Positions 1-10,563 of a DNA stretch of 64,000 nucleotides are shown here, piece by piece. The position numbers and the translations under genes are program-made. Source of the DNA: Meandrina meandrites (Eukaryota > Cnidaria > Anthozoa > Scleractinia > Meandrinidae); assembly GCA_963693305.1 (NCBI GenBank), contig OY855908.1:22245493-22309492 (forward strand), given 5' to 3'. The first letter of the stretch is position 1. Each line of letters opens with the position of its first letter. The notes beneath the pieces are model-generated. The model had not been told where the DNA came from. It made no database searches and saw only the letters and a list, made by a program, of their open reading frames with translations.

Positions 1-1515
1 AAGTGAGGATCGACTCGAGATAACACCAAAGGCAGGGACCCAAACTGCCAAGGTTTGGTTTAACGATTTCTGATTTCTTTACAACTATTTAAAATCACTT
101 GAATATTCATATTCTGTTGGAATTCGAATGAATTTGTGCACATCAATTAAGTACAGCCTTTTAGAATATTATCAGAATATCCAACTCTCTTGTACTAGTT
201 GATGAAGTTTACTTGGGTTTCTGACATCAGGAAAGCGTCTCTCACAATTTTTTGCCGCGCCTAAGGTAAACTGCGACCAGCCCCTCCTCTTATCTTCGGG
301 TGGAGGTTGCCAATCATGCAATTTATTTGGTCTAGGTCGTCGTCAAGAACTCTTCCCATGTTAATGTATATGCTTTCTATTTCCAAGCACTTTCTTCTTC
401 GTTGTTATATCATTCGCTACCTTCCAGTGAATTCTTTAATCCTTCGTCGCACCTTGGTCTCGCTTCGATCCAAATGATGTACCCGATTTTTGACGTTTTT
501 GAATTGAATGGAAAGTAATCATAGAATGGGCAATAAGTTTGTCCCTCATTGCTTCATCCGTCTTCTACGCTTTTTCTCTTAGTTGCTTTAATTTTTCCTT
601 TTTTTATATTCCTCATAAGGACAAGGGATTCAAACGATATGTGGTGCTGTTAGGTGTAGTTGAGTTCCTGACCTCCTCCTTCTGTGAAATGGACCTGAAC
701 AAAACAGCCACAAAAACATAAGTCATAGCTTCATATAACGTAAAAAACACCCACGCTTAGAATGCCATTACTCCGTGCTTTAGACGTTAGACTGACAAAT
801 TGAGCCAACTAATTCAGGTTATAAAATGCTATGTGGAGAGATTCGCTTCATCATCAGAGTGTTGTCCGTTATCATTCAACCACCCTCCCCTCTCCCCCCT
901 TGCTTCTCAAGGTTTTCTTCTTAAAAAGGTCTTTCATCAATTTTGAAAAGGGCTAGCAGAGATCGAGAAGAATCTGCCATTTTTCCTGAAAAGCATCTTC
1001 ATTCTAGATTTAGAAATTAGCAGATATAATCTTCCCTCGAGAAATGATCCTAAGGAACGGGGCAAATGGCGACGTCCGAGCGTGCGCATCGAGATCTCCT
1101 GTTTTCTCCTTCCTGAGTCCAGGCCTTACATAGGGCTGAGTAGGGATTCTTTAAGAATACACAGTTGTGCTAATATAATACCATATATGCACAGGAAATT
1201 GGGATTAGTTTTTTAACTTCTGATGGTAGTTACCTATTTTGCTTTAGTAAGGTAAACTAGCAAAGCAAAAAAATCGGTGCATCACCGAACGAATCTATTC
1301 ACCACACGTACATCGGTAGTTAAGTCTTTATTGTTCTTATTCACGTGACAAATAATTCAGAAACCTGGTGAAACATTACATCACAAATAATAAACTGCGG
1401 TTACCACCTTGAGACCAGTCTATGTCGTCGATACTTGCATCTTTGTGCGCATAATAAAGCTGTCCGTTTATATGTGTTAGAGCCATGTGCTTACTTGGCA
1501 TGCCATTCAGGGTCT
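1..1515. other. no gene recognised; 3' flank of the His-rich gene
   Basis: No exon with convincing splice borders or a recognisable protein was found here. On the minus strand this is the downstream flank of the His-rich gene ending at 1516. One AATAAA polyadenylation-type hexamer on the minus strand overlaps that gene's stop codon, and another lies near 1325-1330. Confidence 0.4.
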
Positions 1516-4349
1516 TTATTTTGTCGTCTTGCTATCACTGGCATTTTCAGATCGTCCCACTTCGCCTATTGCTTTTTGTAATCGAGATTTTAGAATCTTT
1601 TCGTAAACCCTGGAACGTTTCAGCAATCGCTGTAACGGAGACAGGCGTATCTTGAAACGTTGAATGCGAAAGCCTACTGGAATAATATTGCGCCTTAATG
1701 GCAAACGACGAAATGATCGAGAGGGACTGACTGGGAAGTGTAAGCGAGTTAATATTGACTTGTGCCGCGTTTTGAGTAAGCGACGAGGATTAATCTTACT
1801 ACCAAGCGAAGAACTCTTGGAAGCAGCTGCTGAAAAAGAATTGATATTTGTGTGAGCTGGGTTGTTTGTTTAAACTGTGATGGTTGGGTGGATATTTCAT
1901 TCACATGCGTTTTAAAAGGACCATATTTAAAATTGCTCATTGACCACAATATATTTTAAGCATCATGTAATACTATTTCTCTTCTTAGTTCATGGTCAAT
2001 CCATTCATGTCGGCTCTGCCGCACAACCCACCTTATGGTTATTTTAGTTGAATAGCAACTCACTATCACAGTCAATTAACTCTTCATCGTGTATGTCGTC
2101 AGAGTTGCATTTAACATATTTCTCGAAATAGTTGGTAGTCCGCTCGCATACTTTGAGTCTCCGTTCGGCCAGAACTTGCGTGCACTTGCGTTGAGTTGCG
2201 ATGACTTGGGTTCACTTTGGTCGAGATCAAATTTGCACGCAAGTCAACCCAAGTTTTTCACCGTTTGGTCACCCAACGAAAGCCAACGCAAATCTTGTTG
2301 CTCATTTCAAGTAAAGAATTACAGCGCGCGAAGTAATAGCTTCAATTTATTGACAACTTGCGTGCCCCAGTTGCCAGAAGACCTGCAAGTCCGTTTCGCC
2401 AGCCAACGCAAGTCTGTACGCAAGTTCAAATTGCGACTACTTGCGTCCACTTGCGTTACCGTTTGGCCAGGGTTTAAAACATGTTCAAAACCTGTGTAAT
2501 TGAAATGGTTTAAAATTTGCCTACGAAACATTGCTTGCTGTAATGGATAACCATCTCCCTTGCGTTTGAATTGCGTATCTACCTCAAATGAGTAAAAGCA
2601 TACTTACGTATGGAATTTCTTTCAACAAACATGGTGTCTGGTCCACTGTCTCCACGTAAATCCACGCTGTGATCAAAGGAATATGGGTACCAGCCCCTCA
2701 GCGGATGAAACCAGTTTCCTTCAGAAGAATGTTCAAGAAATAACTTGACTTTTATAACAGCAGTGATTGACAAGGCTTCTTTCTTTCAAACATTTTACTG
2801 AAAAAAATACTTGAGGGAGAAAGCAAGAGTTCTTCGCTTGGTAGTGATGATGAGGATGATAATGAAGATGATGATGAGGATGATGATGATAATGATCAGC
2901 TTTAACATACCTTCATAAAATGAGATGGCTGTAATGGGTGTATTCATTGTTGCCAAGGTAGCACTTATCACCGTGTTTCCCTCAGGTTACAGTTAAGCGA
3001 ACGATTCATGATCAGTTTTAAGCTAAAAGTCGCAATACTGGAGCTCTCCAGAGGAGACTCATGGCATAATAGTACAGATTCTTTCTTAATGCACGGGATA
3101 TTACATGTAATTACATGGGAGCTGAAAATAGTATATAGAAAAGTCTTTTTCAGGCAGCTGCTGACTCGACTGATATCCAGCAATAACTCACCAGTAACAT
3201 GACCATATCCGTGATATCCGTGTCCATAACCATGAGGAAATCCGTAACCAGCTGGAACATGTCCAAAGTGCAGTCCATGCCTAAAACGGCGTGGATAACC
3301 AAAACCAAAGCCGTGTCCGAGCGAGCTGTACCATGGACCTCGTACAAAACCATGTGCGAAGGGATAACGTACACCGTATCCCAAACCGTGTTTCCACGGA
3401 CCGTGCCTGTAGAACATATGGTGACCAAATGGACCAAGTGGTCCATAATGCTCTGGTAAATGAACTGGGTAGACACCGTGTGGGTGATATCCATGATAAA
3501 CCGGGATGTTGAGCGGATGACGATGCATTAAGTGATGGATGTACTCCCCAGTTGCAGTTGGCACACCATTAGGCATCAAGGTCATGTGGGTCGCCGAGGG
3601 AAGCAATGAACCGATGCTCGGTGGAGCTGCTAATGTGAAGATATCATGTTTTTTGTGTCTAGAAATCAGATGAGGTTTGATCGGCTTGTGAATAATCGCG
3701 TGTCTCCTGCCCTTGTGTCCTCGCTTTTCTGCAAACAAAAAATAAAGAAAACGTTTCAAGAAGTTCACAATGTCGATGCTCTTGAATTTAACTGAGGCCA
3801 TATATAGTTAAGCAGGATTAATCGATCAGTTGTCCGTTTCAATAATATGTCATTCGCAAACAAAATACACGAATAGATGGCAACTAGAAAACTTTACTTT
3901 GCTTAGCCGAAAAAAAAAAATTACGACTCAACTTAATCTCAAGCTTTCCTCCAGAATTGATCCGCATGAAGTACAATTTTAGGTATTATTAGATAATTAT
4001 TGGTATGGTTTACCTTTTATCCTTAATTATACGAAAAATTTGTCCGTATATACATTTTAATTTTCTAATTAACAGATTGTACGAAAGGAAAACAGTTATA
4101 ATTATTCGTGTAAATCGGTAAATGTTCGGGCTTTTCCATAAGTTGATTTTTGAAAATGTAAAAAGAATGACTTACAATAAGCATTGAAGAAACGAAAATT
4201 ATCGAAAAATTTGTATAAGACTGTTATAGAAGCAAAATAAAACTATGAAATCTCGGGAAAGAAGACTTACCCTGTGTTCGCTTTGGTTGAACTGTTGTTG
4301 AAGAAAGAGTAAGCAGCAAGGTGAGGTACATTAAAACTCTCTCCTTCAT
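1516..4349 (-). CDS. secreted His/Gly/Tyr/Pro-rich protein, five or four coding exons
   Basis: Model by splice signals and phase: exon 1 4271-4349, exon 2 3192-3728, an optional 18-nt exon 2911-2928, exon 4 2608-2775, exon 5 1516-1829. All introns are phase 1. Without the 18-nt exon the frame is open for 365 residues. Exon 1 is a signal peptide (MKERVLMYLTLLLTLSS...). Exon 2 is rich in His, Gly, Tyr and Pro, ending in short HGYG-type repeats, after a basic stretch (KRGHKGRRH). Exon 4 has a more ordinary composition with Trp and charged residues. Exon 5 is a strongly basic Arg/Lys/Leu tail after a Ser-rich linker (SKSSSLGS). Donors at 4270, 3191, 2910 and 2607 and acceptors before 3728 and 1829 are good. 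The acceptor of exon 4 is weak, with two AGs 3 nt apart, because the nearest strong CAG leads to stops. No known family recognised; metal binding or matrix role is inference. Confidence 0.7.
2161..2474. repeat. TTGCGT-rich repeat with four CCGTTYGGCCAG-like boxes
   Basis: The motif CCGTT(T/C)(G/C)G(C/T)CA recurs at about 2161, 2262, 2391 and 2461, separated by many copies of ACTTGCGT/CAACGCAAG. The first and last boxes are in the same orientation. It lies in the last intron of the His-rich gene. It resembles a dispersed noncoding element rather than coding DNA; the family was not identified. Confidence 0.55.
2766..2905 (+). other. acidic open frame opposite an intron, with (GAT)n-like sequence
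   Basis: On the plus strand, antisense to an intron of the His-rich gene, an open frame reads a hydrophobic stretch, then ESKSSSLGS followed by about 19 residues that are nearly all Asp/Glu, then a stop at 2903-2905. The octapeptide SKSSSLGS is the same one read on the minus strand in exon 5 of the His-rich gene, because 22 nt at 2824-2845 are repeated inverted at 1798-1819. No start codon or convincing acceptor was seen, so this may be an exon fragment of an inverted paralogue or just a trinucleotide repeat. Confidence 0.3.
2911..2928 (-). other. candidate 18-nt microexon in the His-rich gene
   Basis: An 18-nt segment is preceded by an acceptor ending CATTACAG and followed by the donor GTATGT, both on the minus strand. 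It would enter and leave in phase 1 and add six residues (AISFYE) without changing the frame. Small phase-neutral exons are often alternatively spliced; that is inference here. Confidence 0.4.
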
Positions 4350-5039
4350 GTTTCTTGTGCACGCTCGTTTCCTACAATGAAACTGATTTCAATATACCGT
4401 CGCATCAACGAGATGTAAAGAAAAAGAGACGCATACAAGGTTTATTACTTACGGAATGTGTCCTGTAGTTTTTCTTTTCGGGACGTGATTGTTTTTCTTT
4501 GAAATTCAAAACAGTTATGGTTGCTCCCAAATTAATAATAAACTTTACAGGTGAAGGTAAAACAAAACATTCCGTAGCTTAAACGTCAGAGACTATTGTT
4601 GATCGCCTTCTCAATTAACAGGGACTCGTGTTATGATTATAGCCAGTCTGCAAACTTTAACAGACACAGTAATGCTAAATTCAGCTATTTTCTCAGTTGC
4701 AATTCTTTTCTGTTACTTACGAGTTTAAAGATAAGACTAAAACATAGTGGAGGAACACGTGATTTATTGAAGCCAAGCTTTATTTTCGTTCATCATTTAT
4801 CTAAACATATTTTCTGCACGTTGGGTCGGCAGAAATCAAGTTGAAGTAAGAATATATGTTGTAGTCTTTGTTCTTAAACTTAACAAGCTCAATGTATTTT
4901 TTGGGCGGATTAGAACTGTAAACAGAGCGGGTAAAGTACTAAACTGACTAAAAATCATCATGTTTTTTACCGTACCTAAATTTCGAATCAATAAATCAGA
5001 TCTTTCTCTTTCTATTTTGAACCTTCAACTTCAGGGGGG
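4350..5039. other. upstream flank of the His-rich gene, no gene seen
   Basis: This stretch should contain the promoter and 5' untranslated sequence of the minus-strand His-rich gene. I see no clear TATA box and no other coding signal. Confidence 0.35.
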
Positions 5040-6200
5040 AACATAGCCTGTCAAGAGAACTTCTCTGTCGCTGTCATTAGCCAGCTTTTCTGACTGGCTC
5101 CAGGGTCCGGGTTCCAGGACAAGCCCAGCGACTGGATTCCCGCTTCTGTGGATTTCTTCCATTTGGTGCGTGGTCTGTTCCGGTTACACTCCAACAGAGG
5201 GTCTGGTGGACAATGCTGGATGGTTCTTTCTCCGCGAATGCTTAATCTAACCCATTTACATTTTCGGATCTGTAAATGCCTTGGATATTGCTCTGTTTTT
5301 CTTCCACATATCTTTATTGGAGATTTTCTAAGGCCACAAGATGCAACGGATGTTGAGAAGACATCTGTTAGCCAAGGTTCGCAATTTGTGAGTGACGCGT
5401 TGTGATGTCCGTCAGGTCTGTTCCTCTCTCCATTTTCATTCTTTCAAGGATTCTGCTGAAAACCTTCCCCTTCTAGTTCTTGCACTTTTTCCTTTTATGA
5501 AGTCTAATGAGGAGGTCATGTTTCCATGGCCAATCATTCTGAATATTCGTACAGAATATTCACAATGGTGTAAACATCTGTCTTATGAGCTTCTATCGTT
5601 GTGTCATTTGGCTCAGGTGCTATACACTGATCTTTAAATGTTGTACAACTTTCCTTATTTTTACTCCGGTTGGCCAGTTAATGTTGACAGATAAGGATCA
5701 TCGGTAGGTGGAATTGTATGTGTATCAGTTCTATTCAGGAGATTCTGAAAGTTTTTTCCATCGAGCTAGTTTTCCAATGTACTTCCTGCGGACTTTACCA
5801 TCCTTGTTGTTGACAGGCAGGTCCGTTGTGCGGCGTGATTCGAGTGACAATTTTGAACTACGTCAAATTCTGCTGACCCGCATTTCCCTTCAGCTCTTGT
5901 GCTAACCCCTTATAAAGTTTTTTGTACATTTACACGCAATTCCCACCTCTCGATTCGCAGTGTTGAGAATTTCTTGCTTGACTTGTCTTCTTATTGGTCC
6001 CAGCAGCTCTCCTTTTCCTTCTCGTCTCTTCTTTCAGATATCCACTCCTTGTTTTGTCGAGTTTTCCTGCCCAACACCTGCTCACAGGTCTCCTTCCGTA
6101 CAGACATTGCCTATTTCCAATATTTCTCCTAAGATGGGAGTGGAATTCAGTGAGATGTTCTCGAGCGAGGGAAACATGACTGTTGTCGACACATCTATGC
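5040..6200 (-). mobile_element. decayed LINE (RTE-like) remnant
   Basis: The minus-strand translation, in several frames broken by stops and frameshifts, gives patches typical of the region between endonuclease and reverse transcriptase of the same broad LINE type as the element at 46133-49051. Examples are CEQVLGRKTRQNKEWISE near 6070, then an AQEAEGAAGQQNLT-like patch (intact LINE: ASQAEEASSRGDQSELY), and WKKHFQNLLNR (intact LINE: WAEHFREVLNR). The lower-coordinate part matches no specific domain. No intact frame remains. The plus-strand open frames here are antisense shadows. Confidence 0.6.
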
Positions 6201-6363
6201 CACCACTTAGGAGCGTGCGGCGCCGTATTTGCTTTTTCTTCGACGTAAAAGAGCTTTTTTTACGGGTGTCAAGGACTCTCTGTTAGTGCAACATTACATG
6301 CAAAGACAGCAAAAGTACAAACCTACCACGACGTGGGCAAGCAAACTCGTGTTTCCGTAACTA

Positions 6364-6406
6364 AATTACGGCACATTTGGGTAAAAAATAACACGATTGC
6401 AAAGAC
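6364..6406. repeat. short local duplication, copy 1
   Basis: About 40 bp starting AATTACGGCACATTTGGG recur with a few changes at 6830-6872, right at the edge of the duplicated last-exon fragment. This suggests local rearrangement joined pieces here. Confidence 0.6.
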
Positions 6407-6688
6407 TCCTTGTAAAACAAGGTTCTCAAACAGTTCAAGTGTTTGAGAGATGAAGGCTTTATGCTTACTACATTGGAGTTCCGGCCCCTTATCTAGCGGT
6501 CTATGTTTAAGCCTGGCCAGCGTCGTTGTGTTGTGCTCTTAATTTGTAAATATTTACATACTGCTCTCTCCCCTTGACGAAAATTCCTGGTTGTCTTGCA
6601 ATGGGTGTATTGAAGGGGTGTAATACCCGAATTCATTTTATCCTTCAGAAACTGAAATTGGCAGACCTGCAGTTGTTAATGCTGGTGT

Positions 6689-6829
6689 TAAATAGTGGAA
6701 AATAAAAGAAACTAAAACTGCTTGGCATTTTATTGCTTTGGAACTTTCTTTGGCGCGGATTTAGATTTCATAGCTTTCACAAGTTTATGTCTTTCAAGCT
6801 CCGATTCTTTCCTTTTTTCTTCCATTCTT
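6689..6829 (-). pseudogene. truncated copy of the last exon of the His/Pro-rich gene
   Basis: The minus strand reads MEEKRKESELERHKLVKAM... to the stop at 6730-6732. It is about 90% identical to the last exon at 8322-8503 (MEEIRKETELERQKLVKAM...) and also shares the 3' flank to about 6689. Similarity stops abruptly at 6829, where a piece of another local duplication begins, so the exon's 5' part and acceptor are missing. It is most simply a broken tandem duplicate. Confidence 0.75.
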
Positions 6830-7020
6830 AATTACGGCGCATTTGGGTAAAAAATAGCACGATTGCAAAGATCGTTGTATTGAATTGTAAGACTCCCTGT
6901 AAACAACTTATCGGGAGGGGGGCTTTCTTTATCGCCCAGATAAGGACGACTGTTTTACCTTTTGGAGGTTAAAAATTACGGCCAGTGTGTTTATGGGAAT
7001 GTGCAATAATTTTACTTGGA

Positions 7021-7037
7021 GGGGGGGGGGGGGGGGT
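7021..7037 (+). repeat. poly-G tract
   Basis: A run of about 16 G followed by further G-rich sequence to about 7100. Similar runs occur at 7826-7842, 18036-18052, 44653-44666 and 49662-49674. Confidence 0.9.
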
Positions 7038-7537
7038 GGGTGGTTGGAAACCAGAGGGGTGGCATAGGGGAAAATCAGAGAGGGGGGGTGGGGTGGATGT
7101 AAAATTTAATTCATACAGGGGGGGCATTACTTTTTTCACTCTTTTCCAAAACTGGTAGAAAAGTTATTAGAGTTGCTTACACTGGAATTAAACTGGGAAA
7201 ATATCTACTTCAGGTGTTTTGATCTCTGAAGTGGCAGATTATTTAATATTTTTCCCATCTGTCCTGCAGTAAAAAAGGAACGTCTCTGTTATTTATTAAA
7301 ACAGTGCTACTTTATTGGCAGCAGGTGTTAATGAAACAGGAACCCTTGTAAAAGATGCACTATGATGTTATTCAATAAAAAGGAAAGATGCCAAGGTAGG
7401 ATAGCCTCTATGGTATTATAATTAAATAAAATGGAAAACCCAACTGTTGAATTTTATAGCAATAAATTGAACTATGTAACTTAGATAAACCATTTGATTA
7501 TTTAGCAAAGTAAGCTTATGAATAAGCCAAAGTAAGC

Positions 7538-7728
7538 TCAACCAGACAGGAACTCCTTAATCACATTTTCAGCTTCTCCGACAAAGCTTCTAGAGTTCAA
7601 AAGATCTCTTAAGCAAGCTTTGTCTGTTGCAGATGTAAACAATAATGAAAGAGTTTCATAATCAATTCCTTCAACTTGCTGAAAACCATACATCAATGGA
7701 TCATACTCATCGTCAATTGGTGAACCCC
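7538..7728 (-). CDS. orphan terminal exon, acidic secreted-type tail
   Basis: A strong acceptor (TTTTTGTCTTTAG) opens at 7728 in phase 1 and the frame runs 63 residues to a stop: GSPIDDEYDPLMYG ... ENVIKEFLSG. The product is acidic with one Cys and no low-complexity bias. It fits in frame after exon 2 of the His/Pro-rich gene (9084-9608), where it would serve as an alternative last exon giving a 263-residue protein. It fits equally well after the orphan signal-peptide exon at 12637-12727. The sequence cannot decide which. Confidence 0.5.
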
Positions 7729-7825
7729 CTAAAGACAAAAATATGAAACAGTGGCTCTCTTCTTCCTAGCCTCTGCAGCATGAATCTTGCGGTATGATGG
7801 AACCAATTGGGGAGGAAGCAGGGGA

Positions 7826-7842
7826 GGGGGGGGGGGGGGGGG
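7826..7842 (+). repeat. poly-G tract
   Basis: A run of about 17 G within a longer G-rich patch (7815-7915), in the presumed intron between the alternative last exons. Confidence 0.9.
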
Positions 7843-8321
7843 AGAGGGGGGTTGACGTGAATATTTTCAGTAGTTGAGGTGGGGCTATAGTTAATTTTTG
7901 CTTAGCGAGAGGGGGTGGGACTTAATTTTGAGCCGTATTTCACCCATTTCCCATCACCCCAGGTAATTATTGCACAGTCCCTAAATTGCTCAGGGTGTTC
8001 ATTTTCAAATGGCCACAGTTTTCTTTATTCTTGTTCTTTTAACTTCCTTAAGGTTACTTCTTTTAGTGACGATTGATTTTAGCGATTTGGCTTGTCGACG
8101 ATTTAGCAACTATTTTATGCAGGGATTCGTCGATGTTTAGACTGAATTTGGTGATCCCCACTGAATTTCTAAGCAATTTTTAAATTTGGCGAGTATTTAT
8201 TGAGCTATTTTTTATGACATTTTGCTAAGTTCTCTTCAAAGTGGTAATTATATTAGTAAATGGGTTGAAAAGAATTTAAATAAATAGTGGAAGATAAACG
8301 AAGCTAAAACTGCTTGGCATT

Positions 8322-10563
8322 TTATTGCTTTGGAACTTTCTTTGACGCGGATTTAGATTTCATAGCTTTCACAAGTTTCTGTCTTTCAAGCTCCGTTTCC
8401 TTCCTTATTTCTTCCATTCTTTCAGCGACATCCTCCATTGGAGAGCTGTGTAAGTTTGCCGCGTTATCCAAAATCTGATCTTCTACCATGGTGGTATCAA
8501 TGGCTGATGAAGGTAACAGAAAATAAGTTAGCTTTTTTTATGGTCACATTCCTTCTGATCGAAAATTATCAAAAGCACACTTCAACCAGGGAAATGTGTA
8601 ACACAAGAACAGTTGTCACAATGCACGTTTCAGTCGATCGTTACATTTGAATTTGTGTTGATATATACATCTGTATCATAGCGGTATTTTTGCATCATTT
8701 CCGGCATGGCCTCTGTGTTGCAAGGAACTCGATGTTCCACATTTATCAGTTTCTCTCTGTCTGATTATCGTATTTTGTTTAAACCTCAACCTCTTCATAA
8801 ACTGCTTGTATATGATATGTAGTATACTATCAGTTTGGGCAGCTCATAATTTCGTGCACAATGCAATTAGCACGTAATAGCGTTAAGTACTTTTCCATTT
8901 GGAAATAATCGCGTTCGACTGACACTCCAAATTGGAATCAGCTTTCCAGTAATAGTAAGACATACACTTATTTCAAATCATATTAACCAAAATTGTTGTT
9001 GAGAAATCAGAAACAAATCAGAAACTTATTAGATGGGTTTCTGTTTCAATTAATAAGATTGATATATTTTGTTTTTTTCTTACGATAAACTCCTGTTCCA
9101 TGTCCTCCTACAAACATTGACCCAGCGTTATAATACCCATGCACGTCAGCCGCATGGGCCATAAACCCCGGATATTGCGGAGGAATTATTGGTCGTGGAA
9201 TAAGAGTTCCTGTGACAGGCTCCTGATACATTCCGTCGTTAGGGTCCGCTAGAAAAACGGGCCCAGACGCCTGCATATGGGGCCAATGGGTATGATAACC
9301 ATGACGAAGACCCCAAGGTATTGTACGATGGTATAATGCTGGGTGTGGGTAGTAGCCGTGAATCCCATCGTGTGGAAAACCAGGATGAGGATGCAAGAAG
9401 TGAGGTCCAGGAAACAAGGGATAGCCATGATGTAGAGGATTTGGCACTCCGTGCGGTCCAATAAATAACTCGTTTTCAGCATTTGCAGGGGGAAGATAGG
9501 GTCCTTCTAGGATGGAGGTCGCCACTGGTGGAACAGCAACAACTTCCTGTCGCCGGTATAGACTACTGCGAGGTTTTGTTGGGTACTTGGTTCCAAGTTT
9601 TTGGTTCCCTTGCATATCAATTTATGAAATATGATTAGATTAATATATGGTTTGAGATTATTCAGAGGTTTCACAAGAGGAGATTTCACAAGAAGATTTC
9701 CACAAGAGGTTTCACACTTATTTTAAATTGCTACAACAAAAATATCGATTAACAAAAGTTATTCACTTTAGTCCGCGCACTTTGCGGAAAGTGCGTTCGA
9801 TTGGTTAAAACTTCTGGCCTTCACTTTAGACATGCCTAAATGCTTCCTTGGCTACATCTGTGACATTTTGTCATATTTTCAGTATCCTCATTTTACCTGA
9901 ATTTAAATGCCCGAGTAGTTAAATATCTGACCACGCTTTACACATGATATGATCTGTGGACTCTCAGAATACAAAAAGCTCATTGTATAACAATAAAGGC
10001 TGCAACTAAGGTAAAAGCCGTTCAGTGGCAGTTTTTAAGAATCGATGCAAAATGAATGGAAAGGATGAATCGGCCCATTTAACGTGATTTGTTTGTGGTG
10101 CCCCTGCAGAAAATTCAATGTTACTCTGTTATTTCCTTCAAGCTCAATTATATTTACGAAACGAACAATTTTTAGATAGATAACGAAACATTTCTTCAGG
10201 CTTGATACAATTTGAAATAGGCATTTTACATACAAAGCTGAATATTCTACTGGGTAAGACCAACGAATGAATTAACCCTGATCAGCGAAAGCGACCGCAA
10301 ATTGCACTTGAGTCATTACAACATGTAAAGCAAAGCATTTCAACCTCTACTTCACCAAAAGGCTCGAGGAAACCCAAATCATGTGATAAATTGCATTTCT
10401 CAACGCTATATGAGTTGCTATGAGTTATTATTATCGCTGGCATGTTGAAAAAAAAGAATGTCTAAAAAATTACTATGTGAAACATACCTGTTACGGGTCG
10501 GGAAAACACCTCCTGGCCAAAGAAAACAAAGATGACGAGTCCATGTATAAAAGCTAAATACAT
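8322..10563 (-). CDS. secreted His/Pro/Gly/Tyr-rich protein, three exons
   Basis: Exons: 10488-10563, 9084-9608 and 8322-8503, giving 260 residues with both introns in phase 1. Exon 1 is a signal peptide (MYLAFIHGLVIFVFFGQEVFS, then RPVT) with donor GTATGT. Exon 2 (175 residues) is rich in His, Pro, Gly and Tyr with PHGVPNPLHHGYP-type runs. Its donor is GTAAGA; its acceptor (GCAAG) is the weakest signal. Exon 3, after the acceptor CTTCATCAG, encodes a charged helix (ERMEEIRKETELERQKLVK) and a Lys-rich end. The stop overlaps an AATAAA hexamer. The layout (short signal exon, a His-rich exon of similar size, charged C-terminus) and phases match the gene at 1516-4349, so the two are probably distant paralogues. 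Function unknown; a matrix, adhesive or metal-binding role is inference. Confidence 0.8.

Noticed and set aside
2161..2474. Possible protein-coding exon (136-codon plus and 70-codon minus frames)
   Set aside because: Sequence is a patchwork of TTGCGT/ACGCAA repeat words, better explained as a repeat element.
3150..3512. Open frames on both strands overlapping the His-rich exon
   Set aside because: They are shadows of the repetitive His/Gly/Tyr exon in other frames and lack splice or start context.
5148..6290. Run of overlapping plus-strand open frames
   Set aside because: Antisense of a decayed LINE; minus-strand patches match LINE protein motifs.
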